Positions 34,139 through 45,644 are shown, counted from the first letter of the stretch. The stretch: DNA of 64,000 nucleotides from Moniliella sp. 'wahieum' (GCA_003971905.1 RSEE01000032.1:620001-684000), one strand, 5' to 3'. The notes: generated by a model not told the origin, from the letters alone. Translations and numbers: made by a program.

Positions 34139-37100
34139 ATGTCGGCGCCCCCCCTGCCTGGGCACACCCCCACCCCCAGCACCCACGCCAGCCTCAGCCC
34201 CACCACCGCCGCCTGGGACGCTCCCCTGCTCGATGCGCGCTCCCTCTCCTCCTCCTCCGCCACCAGCAGCCACGACGGCTCCGAGCACCACGGCTCCTGG
34301 TCCAGCGAGGAGAGCGCCCCCACCAGCCTCGCCACCCGCGACAGCCACGGCGACCCCGACGACGACCCCGACGACGACGACCATCCCCACGACTACCACC
34401 ACCAGCCCCACCCTTCTCCCCTCTCCCGCTCCCGCTCCCGCTCCCCCCCTCCGAATGCCCCCCGCTGCGCACCCGCCTCTTCCGCCCTCGCGCTGGCTCC
34501 CGCGCTCGTGGAAACATGCCCCCTCCAGCCTGCCCTCTCAGGCCGACGAAGCGCCCCGCCCCGACCGAGAGGCCGACGGTGCGCCACCCGCACCCGCTTC
34601 CGCTGTCCTCGGTCTTGGCATTGGTCTCGACGACCGTCGGGGCAGCGCCGCCAGCGTAGGCTCCGCCGGCACCGTCCGCGTCTCCACTGTCGCCGACGAT
34701 CCCTCCGGTCCCATGCCTACGCTGCGCCGACACCCTCGTTCCGAAGAACGCCTACTGCGCTCTTCGGCCTCCACCCCCTCCACCCGTCCAAGAGGAAGCA
34801 GTTTCCGCGGCCATGTATCCACCCACCCGTGGCCCGTGGACGTCGACGCGCACCCGCGCCCGATCCCTTCCCGTCCAACCAGTCGCGCCAGCGCGTCGCG
34901 TCTCGTCCCCAGCGGGAGCCGGAGCGCCAACCCCCACACCTCCCCCAGGGTAGACACGCGCCGTCCAGCCCTCCCCCCGGCCGTGGACGGCACCAAGTCA
35001 CTGCTCCCATTGCCACCACCGCGATCAACCAACTCTTGTCGGCATTCCAGTACGAGTATGGCGGCGACCGAAATCATCAGCTTCCCTTTGCTGCGCGGCG
35101 GGGCAGCGCCGAGGCGAGTACGGGACTGGGACCGAGCCAAGACGCGGACCAAACCATCTCCTCCCCGCCTCCAGAATCGGAGGACCGGCCGCTCTCGCCA
35201 GACCCGCACCGCTTACGCCCCGTTTCCTCCTCCGCACCGCTGAGGAGGAAAAGGAGAAAACTGCCCCGACCAGCTACGGCAGATGCAGCGCTTCCGACAG
35301 GCGACCAGGCCGGGCCCAGTGCGTGGCGGCCGCGGCCGCCCCTGGCCGGCACAGAGTCAGACGGGACAATGAGAGCTTCGCAAGGGACTGGAGGCCTACT
35401 CCTTCTCCAAACCAGCCTCCTACAGTCCCTCTCCTACCCTCAACACCCATCCCCTCCCTGACGTTCCCGGCGCCCCCGCTGCCGCCGCCGCCGGCGAAGA
35501 AGAAGAGGTGGTGCTCGATGCGGTCGGGGACGCGGAGGGCAGGACTGCCGCCACCCGCCTCGGCTCCTTCCCACCGCAGTTCCACCGCTACCCCCTCACC
35601 TCTCCGGCCGAGGGCGCGGTGCCACGTGGCTCGAGCCAAGATGCGGCAGCGGCAGGTCCTAGGCCCCGGATGCACCGCAGCCGTTCCCGGCCGCGGAGGA
35701 GACGGATGCCGCGGGTCGCGGGCCGAGATGGTGGCGCTTTCCAGTTCGTGGGAGTTTGCGCCCCATGGCTTGGACGAAGGGAACTGGTCACGCTGTGCGA
35801 GCTGGTATTTGAAACGGTGCTCTACATGCCCGCCAGCGTGGCCGAGGCCGAGCGGTATCTCGCTGCGTTGGGCGGGCGGCAGACGTGCATTGCGCCCTAC
35901 CGGACGTTGGGCGATCATTTGGGCATTGCCATGGGCTCCATTTCCGGGTTTCTGCACTCGATGCGGCGCCTGTACGCGCCCGCAGTGGCCTACCACAACT
36001 TTGTGCATGCCGCCGACGTGTTCCAGGCGTCGTACTACTTTCTGGTCCAGATTGGCGCCATGCCGCCGACCCAGTTGCTGATTGAGCAGGTGCCCTCGAT
36101 GGGCCGCCACTGGGCCAAGGCTGCAGCGCACATTATCCGCTCCCCGCTCGAGCCGGCCGACGTGCTAATGGTGCTCTTTGCGGCGATTGGCCACGACACG
36201 GGCCACATGGGCTTGTCCAACAAGTTTCTGGTCAATGGCAAGGCGCCGCTGAGCCAAGCGTTTGAGGGCAAGTCGCCGTTGGAAAACTACCATGCGCTGA
36301 TGCTGGAAGAGTGCATGGCGGCGTATGGCCTGGGCGGGCTGATCTTTGAAGCCAGCGCGTACGACGACCCACCGCCGCCAAGCGAATTTTTTGGCCAACT
36401 TGGTCATGCCCTGCCCGCCGCGCCGCGCACAAAACGCACCCAGCTCGGCGAACTGATGCACATGTGCATCCTCTCCACCGACATGGCCCTCCACTTCAAC
36501 TACCTCTCTGCGCGCTACAGAGCTTGACGCTCCACCTTACCCATCTCACCGCCTCTCCCTCGAGGCGGGCGCTAAAATGCGCTCCTTGCCACGCGACCAG
36601 GTCACGTTGCTGTGCTGCGCACTGCTCAAGTCGAGTGACATTTGCAATCCCTTGCGCCGCCTGCCCATTGGTCGCTACTGGTCCGTTGCGCTCCGACGCG
36701 AATGGGCCCGGCAACGCGACTTGGAACAGGGATGTGCGTTGCCCGTCACGGTCGGCCGCACCGGCGCAGCTCGACAGCCCCTCGTCCACCGACGAGTCGG
36801 ACGGCGACGGCGACGGCGAAGCCGACGCGGAAGCCGATGCCGATGCGGAAGTCGAGGCGGAAGGGGACGAGTCGGACTGCCCTCGTCCAGAGCTCGGTAC
36901 GACGATGCAGTGCCGCCCAGGCCGTTTGCCGCGCCGGCGGCGGCGGCGGGAATCATACCTCGTCCGGAACGGCCTATGCCGCCCACTCGGTCCCCCTGCG
37001 CCAGTTGCCCGAAGAATTCGCCTTGGCCCGCGCCAAATTTACTTTATGGAAGTGTTTGCCATCCCGCACTTTGAAATGCTCGCTGGCGTGTTTCCTGGTA

Positions 37101-37614
37101 CGTCCTTTTCTTTTCTTTCTTCTTGGTGTTGGGCCCCATCCCACAACTGTACCTTGTGCTTCCTCGCGCGTACTAACCTTGGCCTCCGTTTGCACTTCTT
37201 CTCTCCTATCCTTTTCTCTTCTCTTCTTTCTTCTCCCTTACCTCTGCTCTCCTCCACCCAGATCTGCAACTACTGCACGACACGGCGGTAGCCAACTACG
37301 ATGCGTGGAAAGAGCATCTGACGCACGTTGCCGCGCGCATTGGCTCGCCCGAGTCGCCGCCCCCAGCCAAGGAGGTACCGCAAGAAGCGAGTGCACGGCG
37401 GATTGCCCAACTCTTCGCCTCGTCCGAACTCGCTGTGCCCAGTATCTTTGTCCCGGCCCACGCTACGGAGGAAGGACCGTTGCCTGCCGACCAGGCGCTT
37501 ACCGCCGTACAGAACACCATCCTCACCCTCGTCCAGGGCGTCCATCCACGCCGCCTCCGCGCACGCTCCGAAGCTGACATCCTCCCCCCCCACCGCCCCT
37601 TGGTCCCCGTCTGA
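34139..37614 (+). CDS. 3',5'-cyclic nucleotide phosphodiesterase (class I)
   Basis: Hydrolyses cAMP to AMP and so damps PKA signalling. A start at 34139 opens a long Ser/Pro/His-rich disordered region (to about 35730). The catalytic domain follows: YHNFVHAADVFQASYYFL (HNxxHAxDV), GHDTGHMGLSNKFLVNG (HDxxHxGxxN metal site), SPLENYHALML, CILSTDMALHFNYL (metal-binding Asp), then LLCCALLKSSDICNPLR. An acidic insert (poly Asp/Glu/Ala near 36800) precedes FMEVFAIPHFEMLAGVFP. The intron at 37098-37261 (gtacgt...cccag) splits the next Asp codon, and translation continues DLQLLHDTAVANYDAWKEHL to a stop at 37614. Closest in type to fungal high-affinity Pde2. Several frame breaks occur (N-terminal region; near 36510, 36780 and 37050). 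Confidence 0.9.
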
Positions 37615-39693
37615 TCGTCCGATCGACTCATCCCTCCCCGCCCATCCACCTGCTCTCCCTCCCCCCCCCCGAGCCGTGCCGAGCCAGGCCAAGTGCGTCG
37701 GATCGGATCGCATCGGATCGAACGCTCCTATCTGCTTCGCCACTGCTGTCCCGTCGTGCCTGGGCCGGACCGGATCCTCGGTGCACCCGCTCGGCTCGGC
37801 TCGGCTCGGGTCAGTCCTCCCCCTCCCGCCCCTCCCTCTCTCTCTCGCCCTTGTGCCCTCATCGTTCCTCACTGTACGCTGTAGCATCGCAATGCCACCT
37901 GATCTCTGGTCTACCTGTGGCGCGCTCCGCCCCCCCCCCCCCTCCCTTGCCTGTCTCCTGTCCTTGTCCTCTCTCCCTTGTCCTTTCTCCGTTCTTCTTT
38001 TTTGTCTTTGCTGTTGTACCATACGATGTGCATCGCCCGCGCGCCCGCCTGCTTTCACCGGTCACCCTGCCAGCTCGCTATCTCCCGCTGGACGTGTCCG
38101 CGCGCGATGCTGTGCTGAGATGGTCGTGTGTTTACCTCGTAGCCTGCAGCCGGGGATGGTGTGCATGCACAGAGCACTGCAGTGTCGCATTCAACTTAAC
38201 CCACTAAGCGCACGCCACTGGTGCACCTGAACCCCGAGCCCCGAACCGTAGACCGTGAGCCGTGAGCCGTGAGCTGTGAGATCAAGCCTGAGCCTCAGGC
38301 GGGAGCCCTGAGCTTAGTAGCAGAGGGGGAGGCCAAGCCGTTGAGGTCAGCTTGGTCCGACAGCGATCCAAACGGAGCACGTGGCGCCCGGCCCGGCTCG
38401 GGCTGCACCAGTAAGGACGGGGTTGAGCATGTGGTCGCGGACCTAGCCTCCCAATGGGCAACGGCCATTCTCTCCTTTCACCACGGGCGCATACCCATCC
38501 GTTAGTAGTCGTAGTTGAGTGTTGAGTGTTGAGTGTTGAGTAGGTGCCCCCCTACGACAACAAAATGAAGGCTGGGCCAGGACGGAGGCTCCGTGAGCCG
38601 TCAGTTCAGTCCTCCCTTGAAGCCTAGTCCTCCTCGGCCATACAAACCAACGCTGGCCGCCAGAGCAAACCCGAGGCGGAATCTAACCTGTCTCGCTACT
38701 GACACTGACACTGACACGCTGACACTGGTAACTGACAACGGACATGAGCTAACCCCGCTGTTCTCGCCCCGCTCCCGTATCGTGTGGGTAGTGCTTGTCT
38801 ACTGTACCCTCCCCCCTCTCCAGAGATCCGTTGGTCTGGGGAGGGCGACGTTCAGGCAGGCCACCCAGTGGTTAGTGTCACAGTCGAGGCTAAGGCGAGG
38901 GAGACCAGGATCGGACTAGGCCAAGGGGTGTAGCAATCGTTCGTGGGGAAAGCAAGAACAGAGGACATGGTGCGAAGTGGAAGGAACAGGGAAGGAGCGA
39001 GACGCTCGAGACGAAGAAATTGGAAATGGGAGCGAGATCAGCCAAACTATGACAGTTAGGCACGAGCCGGTTCGGCTGCGACGGCAGGGCCGTGGAAACA
39101 AAACAAGTCACTTGAAGCTGAAGCACCGTCGTCGGCCCGTCCGACGCCTCATCTCCTACCAAAGACACCAAGGCGTGTCCGTTGGCATCGGGGACCAACA
39201 TCGCCCCTGCGTTGCGCAAGCAAGGAACAACCTGCCAGGAGTGCCTATTACGCCTATCACATACCACATCCAGCCACTTGGCGCGGCCTACACCCCGCCA
39301 CGTGGTTCAAGACGTACGCGACGACACCTGGGCATGATGCATGACTGATGACCATGACGAGTGCCTATCAACTTGGCGTATGTAGCTACAGTGGATCGGG
39401 GATGGAGCAGCTGGGCGATCCAAGCGGGATGCGTGGTATCTGTTGCGACATTGAATTGAGAAATTGTGAGGGGCTTCAAAACGGTGGCCATCATGCAAGG
39501 TTCCGGCTCGATCTGCAACCCCAGTTACTTTGCCGGGACTGTTTTAACACCAAAGGTTGTAGCACATGCAACGAGTGGTGAGGTTTGTCAGCCCGGGTGC
39601 GGGGGTGCTTAGCTGGCCCCACCGCGCTCTCTGTCCCCTACTCTGTCGCACCGCACTCCCCGAGCAAGACGTCTGTCTCATGTAGTTTGTACA
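37615..39693. other. Intergenic region with a doubtful minus-strand ORF
   Basis: A heptad array lies at 38256-38283 and a TGAGTGT run at 38516-38543. On the minus strand, 38890-39520 holds two protein-like open stretches in different frames (LKPLTISQFNVATDTTHPAW near 39470; GAMLVPDANGHALVSLVGDE near 39190). I could not assign a family; this may be a small gene or a remnant, and confidence is low. Confidence 0.3.
38256..38283. repeat. Mixed heptad array TGAGCCG x2, TGAGCTG, TGAGATC
   Basis: Four contiguous TGA heptads. Only the last core (GATC) is a perfect palindrome, so TGA phasing can persist when palindromy has decayed. Confidence 0.8.
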
Positions 39694-40093
39694 TTAGACT
39701 GGTCAAACGAGAGGGGGGGGTCAGCACAGGTCCAGCACGAAAAGAAAGAAAGAGAATAAGAAAGAAAGAGCCGGCTGGACGTACTGTTGGAGGGGTAGAG
39801 CATGATGCGAACACTCTTGCCAAACGCAGCGGGGGGGATGTTGGTGGCGAACTTGGCGCGGACAATGCCCGAGTTGCCGTGGACACGGGTGACGCGCCCC
39901 AAATGACACGCACCTTGGTGCCGCGGACCTCCTTGGTGGCCTTGTAGACGTATGCAATGCGCTTGCCAAGGTAAAACTTGGCGTCGGCCTGCGTCGCCAC
40001 ACCGTCAATCTGCACCAGCGACGTGTGCGGGTGCGAGACGTGCTTGGAGCGCTGGTGGCCCTGGATCCGGCCCTTGGCGTACAGACGGCTCAT
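39694..40093 (-). CDS. RPL33: Large-subunit ribosomal protein eL33 (L35Ae)
   Basis: Structural protein of the 60S subunit. From 40093 it reads [20 protein letters not shown], then [53 protein letters not shown] and [17 protein letters not shown], which is essentially the whole eL33 family sequence. One base is missing in the C run at 39897-39900, between VIWG and RVTR. The 86-nt intron at 39699-39784 (gtacgt...ttgaccag, branch CTGAC) interrupts the final Ile codon. The last coding exon is then only five bases (39694-39698, TCTAA), giving the expected ending YPSNI. Length is about 104 residues, normal for the family. Highly expressed housekeeping gene; confidence in identity is very high. Confidence 0.97.
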
Positions 40094-40659
40094 CACGGCA
40101 GGCGGGGGAGAAGGAGGGTGGTCGGGCAAAGACGCGGCGCCCGACGGGCCTGCTGCCAGCACCCAGCACCCAACCAGCGCAGCGCACGCCCCCGACGCCC
40201 GCTAGGGTTGGAGCCCAGGCGCACTAGCGTCGGGGCCTCGGCACCATGGGGGTGGCGGCTGGGGGAGAGGCACTCGGGCACGAGCGCCGTGCGGCTAACC
40301 AATTGATTGCGCCCACCCACGGTAGGGTTGGCCGCGGCGGGGTAGGGGTGCAACTTTGAAATGGCAGCCATCCACACCCTGGCACACCCTGGCCTACTGT
40401 TCAACGTCTATCTCGCGTGATAAACATGTTAAGTTGAGCATCATCAACGTTGCGCTCACTTGAGCTGCTTGTGTCCGCCGCCTCCCAGACCTCCGACCTC
40501 CGACCCCGACTCCGAATCCGACTCCGACCTCAGATGCCCGCCGGCTCCGTCGCCGTACTGGACCGCCCGGCCGGCGCACGGGACCGTTGCCTGCTGCACA
40601 TCATAGCACAAAGGAAATGGATTAGCACACATCCGGGCTCTGGCGCTGCGCGTACGCGC

Positions 40660-42459
40660 TTAGAGCTGCTCGTACTCGACAATTCCGTCGGCCACTAGAT
40701 GGGCCGAGCGCACACACGCCTCCAGCAGCGGGATGCCGGCCGACCAGGAACCACACGCCCACAGCCGCGCTTCCCTCCCCTGCTCCACTAGCGGCACCCC
40801 CTGTGCCGCGCCTCCAGCTGCCACGGCGTCCACCCCACCTGCTGGGCGAGCCAGTGCGCCAGCCCCTTGCCCTGCAGCGGCCGCTGGCGCCAGAAGAACA
40901 GCGTGCGCCCCTGCGCTTGCCGCCCCGCCAGCGTCGTCCGCGCCCGACGTGGCCATGGACAGCACGGTGGCCGAGCGGGGACTGAGCCCGCTCCGCTCTT
41001 GTGGCGCGGTAGTTTGGAGTAGCACCTGCGGTCCGTTGGCCGAAGGGAAGTCCTGAGCCAACAGGTGCGTCGCCATCGTCTGCCCTTCGCCCGAGGGAAG
41101 CAGTAGGTTCAAGTCGCGCCAATCCGCCCGCTCCGGCGCAGCAACAGCATCGGTATGGTTGACCACCGTCACAGGTAAATACGGGACGGACGATAGGGCC
41201 TGGGCGAAATCTCGCCGGAGCCGTGCATGCTCTTCGCCCCCCTTGTCCAGGTGGGAATGCAGGTATCGCTCGACCAATTCCCCGCTCAAGTCGGCCGGGT
41301 GGCAAGGACGAGGTGGTCAAACTCGGCCCACGAAGGCGAGAGCATGCGGGCGCGCCGCCGTCCGAAGGCATCAGGAGAAGTTGCACCCTCCCACTCGCAG
41401 CTGGGGTGAGGCCCACGACGCGTGTGGACAGGTGAATTTGGTCCTTGGAATCGACGCCACCAGCGCCGCTTGTACCCGCGCCACACCGCCTTGCACGCGG
41501 GCGTGAGAACGGAGAAAGGTGGCCGCAACATACTCCAACACATCTGCCACCGGTGCTTCGCCCACCTCCGAGACGGGACAGGTCATCACGGCGCTCATCA
41601 GTGGCAGAAACATGTTTTGGGTAAAGCGGCTGGTCAGCAGCTGCCCATACCCCCACCTGCTGGGCGGAAGCGGCAGTTTTGCGTCGAGACGGGATTCCAA
41701 GCCAGGCCGCCACGTCGGTTTGAGTCAGCACATGCGATGGGTCGCGCAGGTGGCCGATGGTGGTGGTAGAGCGCGTAGGCGAGCACAAAATGTAGGACCA
41801 TAGCATCCCCATCCACCAAAGGTATATTGGGCCAGGCCTAGCCCCACGTCGAGCGCCGTCGCGAGCACAAGCAGAGGCCAGGGCAGAGTTCCCCACCGGG
41901 CCGCGACTCGCTGCCGCGCCGCTTGCCACCCATACTGCCATGGCAAGCCCACTCCGCGCAAGCCCGACGCGCCATTGTACAGCGTGTGCGGCGGCGGCGC
42001 CTGCCGACGGCCCCGCACCCCACTCGCAGACCGCGGAGGCTCCGACTCGCCCCAATGCTGCCCGTCGAGCTCGGCGGCGCAGACTCCTCGCTCGACGTCT
42101 CGCTCGACAGCGGACTGGCAAAAGCGCAGCGGCAAACGAGTAGTAAACTCGGTAGGCTGCAGCGTAATCCCCAGCTGACGGTACAGCGCACACGTCTCGG
42201 GGTAGTAGCCATAGTTCACCGCACGCATCGGCACATCCACGCGCACCGCCGGGCGCACACGCGACGAGGATTCTGGTGCGGATGCGGGCGCTTCGGACGA
42301 GGGAGTAGGCGCAGGTGGGCGGACGAGAATGGAAGCACTGTCGAGGCCAAGCGTGGGGGCAGCTTCAATGATGTGTACATCGCAGGTGGGTGCCAGACGG
42401 TGGGCGCAGGCAAGGCCCGCAAGGCCAGAGCCAACGACAGCTACGCGCGTTCGTGGCAT
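40660..42459 (-). CDS. FAD-dependent amine-oxidase-like protein (cyclopropane fatty acid synthase-associated type)
   Basis: The N-terminal Rossmann fold is clear at the start (42459): MPRTRVAVVGSGLAGLACAH, with the GxGxxG dinucleotide-binding loop. MRAVNYGYYPETCALYRQLG follows, as in the FAD proteins often encoded beside cyclopropane-fatty-acid synthases in bacteria and common in fungi. Later blocks are TSRFTQNMFLPLMSAVMTCP, VVNHTDAVAAPERADWRDLN and, at the C-terminus, GIPLLEACVRSAHLVADGIV, the conserved FAD-site ending. The family probably acts on lipid or prenyl substrates, but the reaction is not established. The frame changes at least four times (near 41800, 41670, 41300 and 40950). Length is about 595 residues. 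Neighbouring eL33 is on the same strand, about 570 bp further on. Confidence 0.82.
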
Positions 42460-42630
42460 GCTGGCGGCAGTGGTGGTGCTGGCGATGGTGGTGGTGGTGG
42501 TGGCGATGGGGGCGAGCGGGGCAGTGGCGGTGGGATGAGGAGGAGAGGAGGCGATGCGCACAGTGGCTGCCGCGGGATGATGGGGACGACGGGTGATAGC
42601 GCAAGAGCCACATTGGCCGACGCCTGGGGG

Positions 42631-42665
42631 TGATGCATGATGCATGATGCATGATAGGTGATCGC
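42631..42665. repeat. Heptad array TGATGCA x3, TGATAGG, TGATCGC
   Basis: Three perfect TGATGCA units followed in phase by TGATAGG and TGATCGC, about 170 bp upstream of the FAD-protein start. Confidence 0.85.
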
Positions 42666-43295
42666 TTGGCAACGCAACCCACTGGCGCCACGCGTGAAAA
42701 CGGGGTGACATGTGGCATGCGACGCCGGCTGTGGCGGGTCAGGCGGTCAGGTGACCAGTGCCAGTGGTTGCTGCGGCGCCGTGGGGTTGGACGCGCGTGT
42801 CGCATGTCACCCCATCGCTGCTCGCAGCGCTCCCCATCCACACCGCCAGGCGCCCTGGCTTGATGAGCACATTGCCACCGCCGCGCCCCAACCCATCATC
42901 GCACCCGCCGTCACCAGCAGTCACCAGCAGTCACTAGTCTTGGCCCGGTCTTGAGATCTGAGAGGCCTGCGATGCTTGCCCTGCGATGCGCTGCGATGCC
43001 CACGGCGGATGATCTGTCACGTGCCACCACCATTTACCCGCCAACAACAGCTTCACACCAACGGCGACGCGCACACACGTATATAATCACGGCTGCGTCT
43101 GGCTGCGGCGGAATTTTACATGATCAACTCTCCCTTGCCCTGCCCTCTGCTGGTGAGATCATGGGATCTGTGGCAGCGGAAAACAGAGGCAGCGCCCCTG
43201 TCCGCGCCTAGGTCCTCAGCCAGCTCCACCCATCACGTAACTGCCCGTTGGCGCCACCACCCCCCTCTTTCCGCCCCTCCTTCGTCCCTGTCGCC

Positions 43296-43810
43296 ATGGC
43301 GCTGCTGTCCGAAGAACAAAGGTGAGCATTCCAGTATACTTTGTGTTTCTATACCTTTTGGCTTCTTGCCGCGCCTCGCCGCAACGAGCGTGGGCCACCA
43401 TGGCCGAGCCAGCGACGCACGTGGGATCCTTTTCTGTTGACACTCATTTTCCACCCGCTTTTCTGTCTTGTCTTCCCGCAGGGTTACATTTCCACGGCCA
43501 TTGAGACGGGCAAGGATGTGTTGCACTACGCTTGGGTCCCGCTTATTATCTACCTCGGCTGGACCCGCTCCAACCCTCAACCCAGCCTGATCAAGTACGT
43601 CATGCCCCCATCGCCCCTGTCGAGCTTGTAGCCTGCAGCGACGTAGATCTGTATGAGATTGGATACTGACCCGGCCCGACCCATGCACCCGTCCCCCTAC
43701 CTGGCCTCTTGCCACACTGAGCAGGATTCTCAGCCCCCTCTCCTAACACCGTCTCTAGCGTGCCGGGCCCTTCGCCCCTTGGCCTCAACGGTGGCAGGCA
43801 TGTTTTGTGA
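43296..43810 (+). CDS. TOM7: Mitochondrial import receptor subunit Tom7
   Basis: Small tail-anchored subunit that modulates assembly of the outer-membrane TOM translocase. Three exons fit: 43296-43321 (MALLSEEQ, start context GTCGCCATGG); 43482-43594 (GYISTAIETGKDVLHYAWVP and LIIYLGWTRSNPQPSLI, the diagnostic single membrane helix with Pro and LGW); and 43759-43810 (VPGPSPLGLNGGRHVL). Introns begin gtgagc and gtacgt and end cgcag and tctag. The first join is one base short, explained if the AAA run at 43318-43320 lacks one A. About 63 residues, the usual length. The N-terminal cytosolic part is short and acidic/polar as expected. Confidence 0.88.
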
Positions 43811-44328
43811 AAGACAGTGCTGGAAACCACTCCAGTCAGCTGAATCTTCAACTACCTTGCTTGCTCTTGCTTTGCGCCATCTCTTCCCACCGATGCATAT
43901 TTCTACTCCTTTGATGATTTCCCCTCCCTGCTCCACGTACTCAATCCAGCGCGCACACAAGTTGTGACTGCACAGCCATACTCGTAGGTCATTAGTTATA
44001 GACTGTGGAAGCGTGTACTATAATGGGGTATTCGTTTTTGGATACTGTGTTGGTAGATTCTGCACCGTTCACGACCCTCTCTGCCACTGTCACCAACCGC
44101 ATGCACGATTGGCTTCGTTCCAGCGTTTGTCCATTCATCGAATCCACTCTTTGTCCTAGTTTGAAGCTTCAAGCTTGACGAGCCGTTCTATTGCCAATAG
44201 TTCCACTGTCCATATGTGCATGCCATTCCCGTTGTTTCTGCCTCCTCTACACTATATACTGGTTAGTTCTAAGGAACGATGAAATGCTGGGAAAAATCTC
44301 ACAGGTCGAGAATAGAAAGACAAGAAGA
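43811..44328. other. 3' region of TOM7 and intergenic DNA
   Basis: No gene is recognised. An AAGCTT-cored unit in both orientations (TTGAAGCTTCAAGCTTGA) lies at 44161-44178. Confidence 0.5.
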
Positions 44329-44800
44329 TCATTGCCTCCACTGAAAACATATCATCCTTTTCTGATGCTTCTTTCGCGCCCGCGGAAGATTGGACTCATC
44401 GACGGTGAAGATTGTGTCCAACAGGCTTCTACAGCAAGTATCCCATGAGGCATGATCCCCCCTCTTCCTCCACCAAGACACAACACATTCCACACCATTG
44501 CCGCCGATGCCCTCCACGGCCTGGGCCGAACTGCTCCGAAAGGGCATATACTTACTTGCCTCTGTACGCCACTTTGAATGAGTAGGAAACAGCCTTGTCT
44601 GAGTCTTTCCTCTTCGAGAAAATAGTTCAACCTTGCGGACATTGAACCCTCCTTGCTCCACCAGACTCCACCAGGCTCCACCTGCTCCATCCTGTGCTCC
44701 ATCCAGTTGCGCATGTGGCGACCACAGGCGACCACCCGTGGTCCAGAGCCCATCGGCTTCAAGTACCTTCAGTGTTAGTGATAAGTGTGTCGTGTGCATG
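44329..44800 (-). CDS. Doubtful ORF, unrecognised
   Basis: An uninterrupted frame from an internal Met near 44798 (MHTTHLSLTLKVLEADGLWT) to a stop at 44329 would encode about 156 residues, including VEGIGGNGVECVVSWWRKRG and a basic C-terminus. The same frame stays open upstream into heptad repeats, which suggests part of its openness is accidental. No family match, no obvious introns. Confidence 0.22.
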
Positions 44801-44957
44801 AGGCCTGAGATGGGTGAGACAGGCGCCTTCCGCGGGATGTCTACGGACTTCGGGGTTCGGGGTTCGGTGCCTAGTGTCTCAGGCCTGCCTCCCTTAGGTC
44901 TCACACAGTCTCCCGGTCTAGCGCCTAGCAGAGCCTGTGGTCTTGCTTTTTTGCTCG

Positions 44958-44978
44958 TGACATGTGACATGTGAGTAA
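44958..44978. repeat. Heptad array TGACATG x2, TGAGTAA
   Basis: Two perfect CATG-cored heptads followed in phase by TGAGTAA. Confidence 0.8.
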
Positions 44979-45120
44979 CGCCAACACTGCCGGCTAGGCC
45001 TGTGACAGGCGACGGCACACGGACACTTCCCCGCACATCTGCTGATGGCACTGACGCGCTGACGAGTGACGCATTGTTCCCCCGTCCCCGCGTCACCGCG
45101 TCACCGGTCACAGTGAGACT

Positions 45121-45144
45121 TCAAGCTTCAAGCTTCAAGCTTCA
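45121..45144. repeat. Heptad array TCAAGCT x3
   Basis: Three TCAAGCT units plus TCA; identical in sequence to the array at 3601-3624, more than 41 kb away. Confidence 0.88.
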
Positions 45145-45620
45145 TTTACAGTTGGACGTTGGGACCTGGCTGCTCAAGTTGGGCGTTGAGCTGGGTGGCT
45201 CGTGCTTTGGCCAATGTCCCTTCAGTTCCTCCTCAGGCCTAGGAGTTCCGTTGTTTTCTCTCTCCTGTTTTCCCTTGTTCCGCAGCTTAGCCCCTGAGGC
45301 CCGACGGCAACTCGCTGCTTGATGTTCCTCTGTAGGCATTGCTGGTTGCCGCACCACCACCACCAGTGTGCGATTGCATCACCCTCGAGGACCATCAGGA
45401 CTCCCGGTCTCATCACTGGCCGAGTCTGTTTTCTTTTCCTGTGGCCAAGTTATGGAAGAGTACTTGGTCACTGACACCAGAGCATCGAGCATCGTTCAAC
45501 GTTCACTCTGGCCAGAGGGCATACTGAGTATGGCAAAGTAATCCTTGGTATGATACGGAGTGCCGGACTGGGCGAAAAGAACCGCAGCAACTCCCGCCGC
45601 CCCAACCGTGGGGCCGATGT

Positions 45621-45644
45621 TCAACGTTCAACGTTCAACGTTCA
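45621..45644. repeat. Heptad array TCAACGT x3
   Basis: Three TCAACGT units followed by TCAGC. The core is ACGT; short copies of the same unit recur near 13600, 32220, 47295 and 47650. Confidence 0.88.

Noticed and set aside
2722-45644. Heptad arrays as CRISPR-like or satellite DNA
   Set aside because: There are no unique spacers of constant length, no long repeat units and no cas-like genes. Arrays are short (3-6 units) and dispersed, and they are found in a eukaryotic genome.
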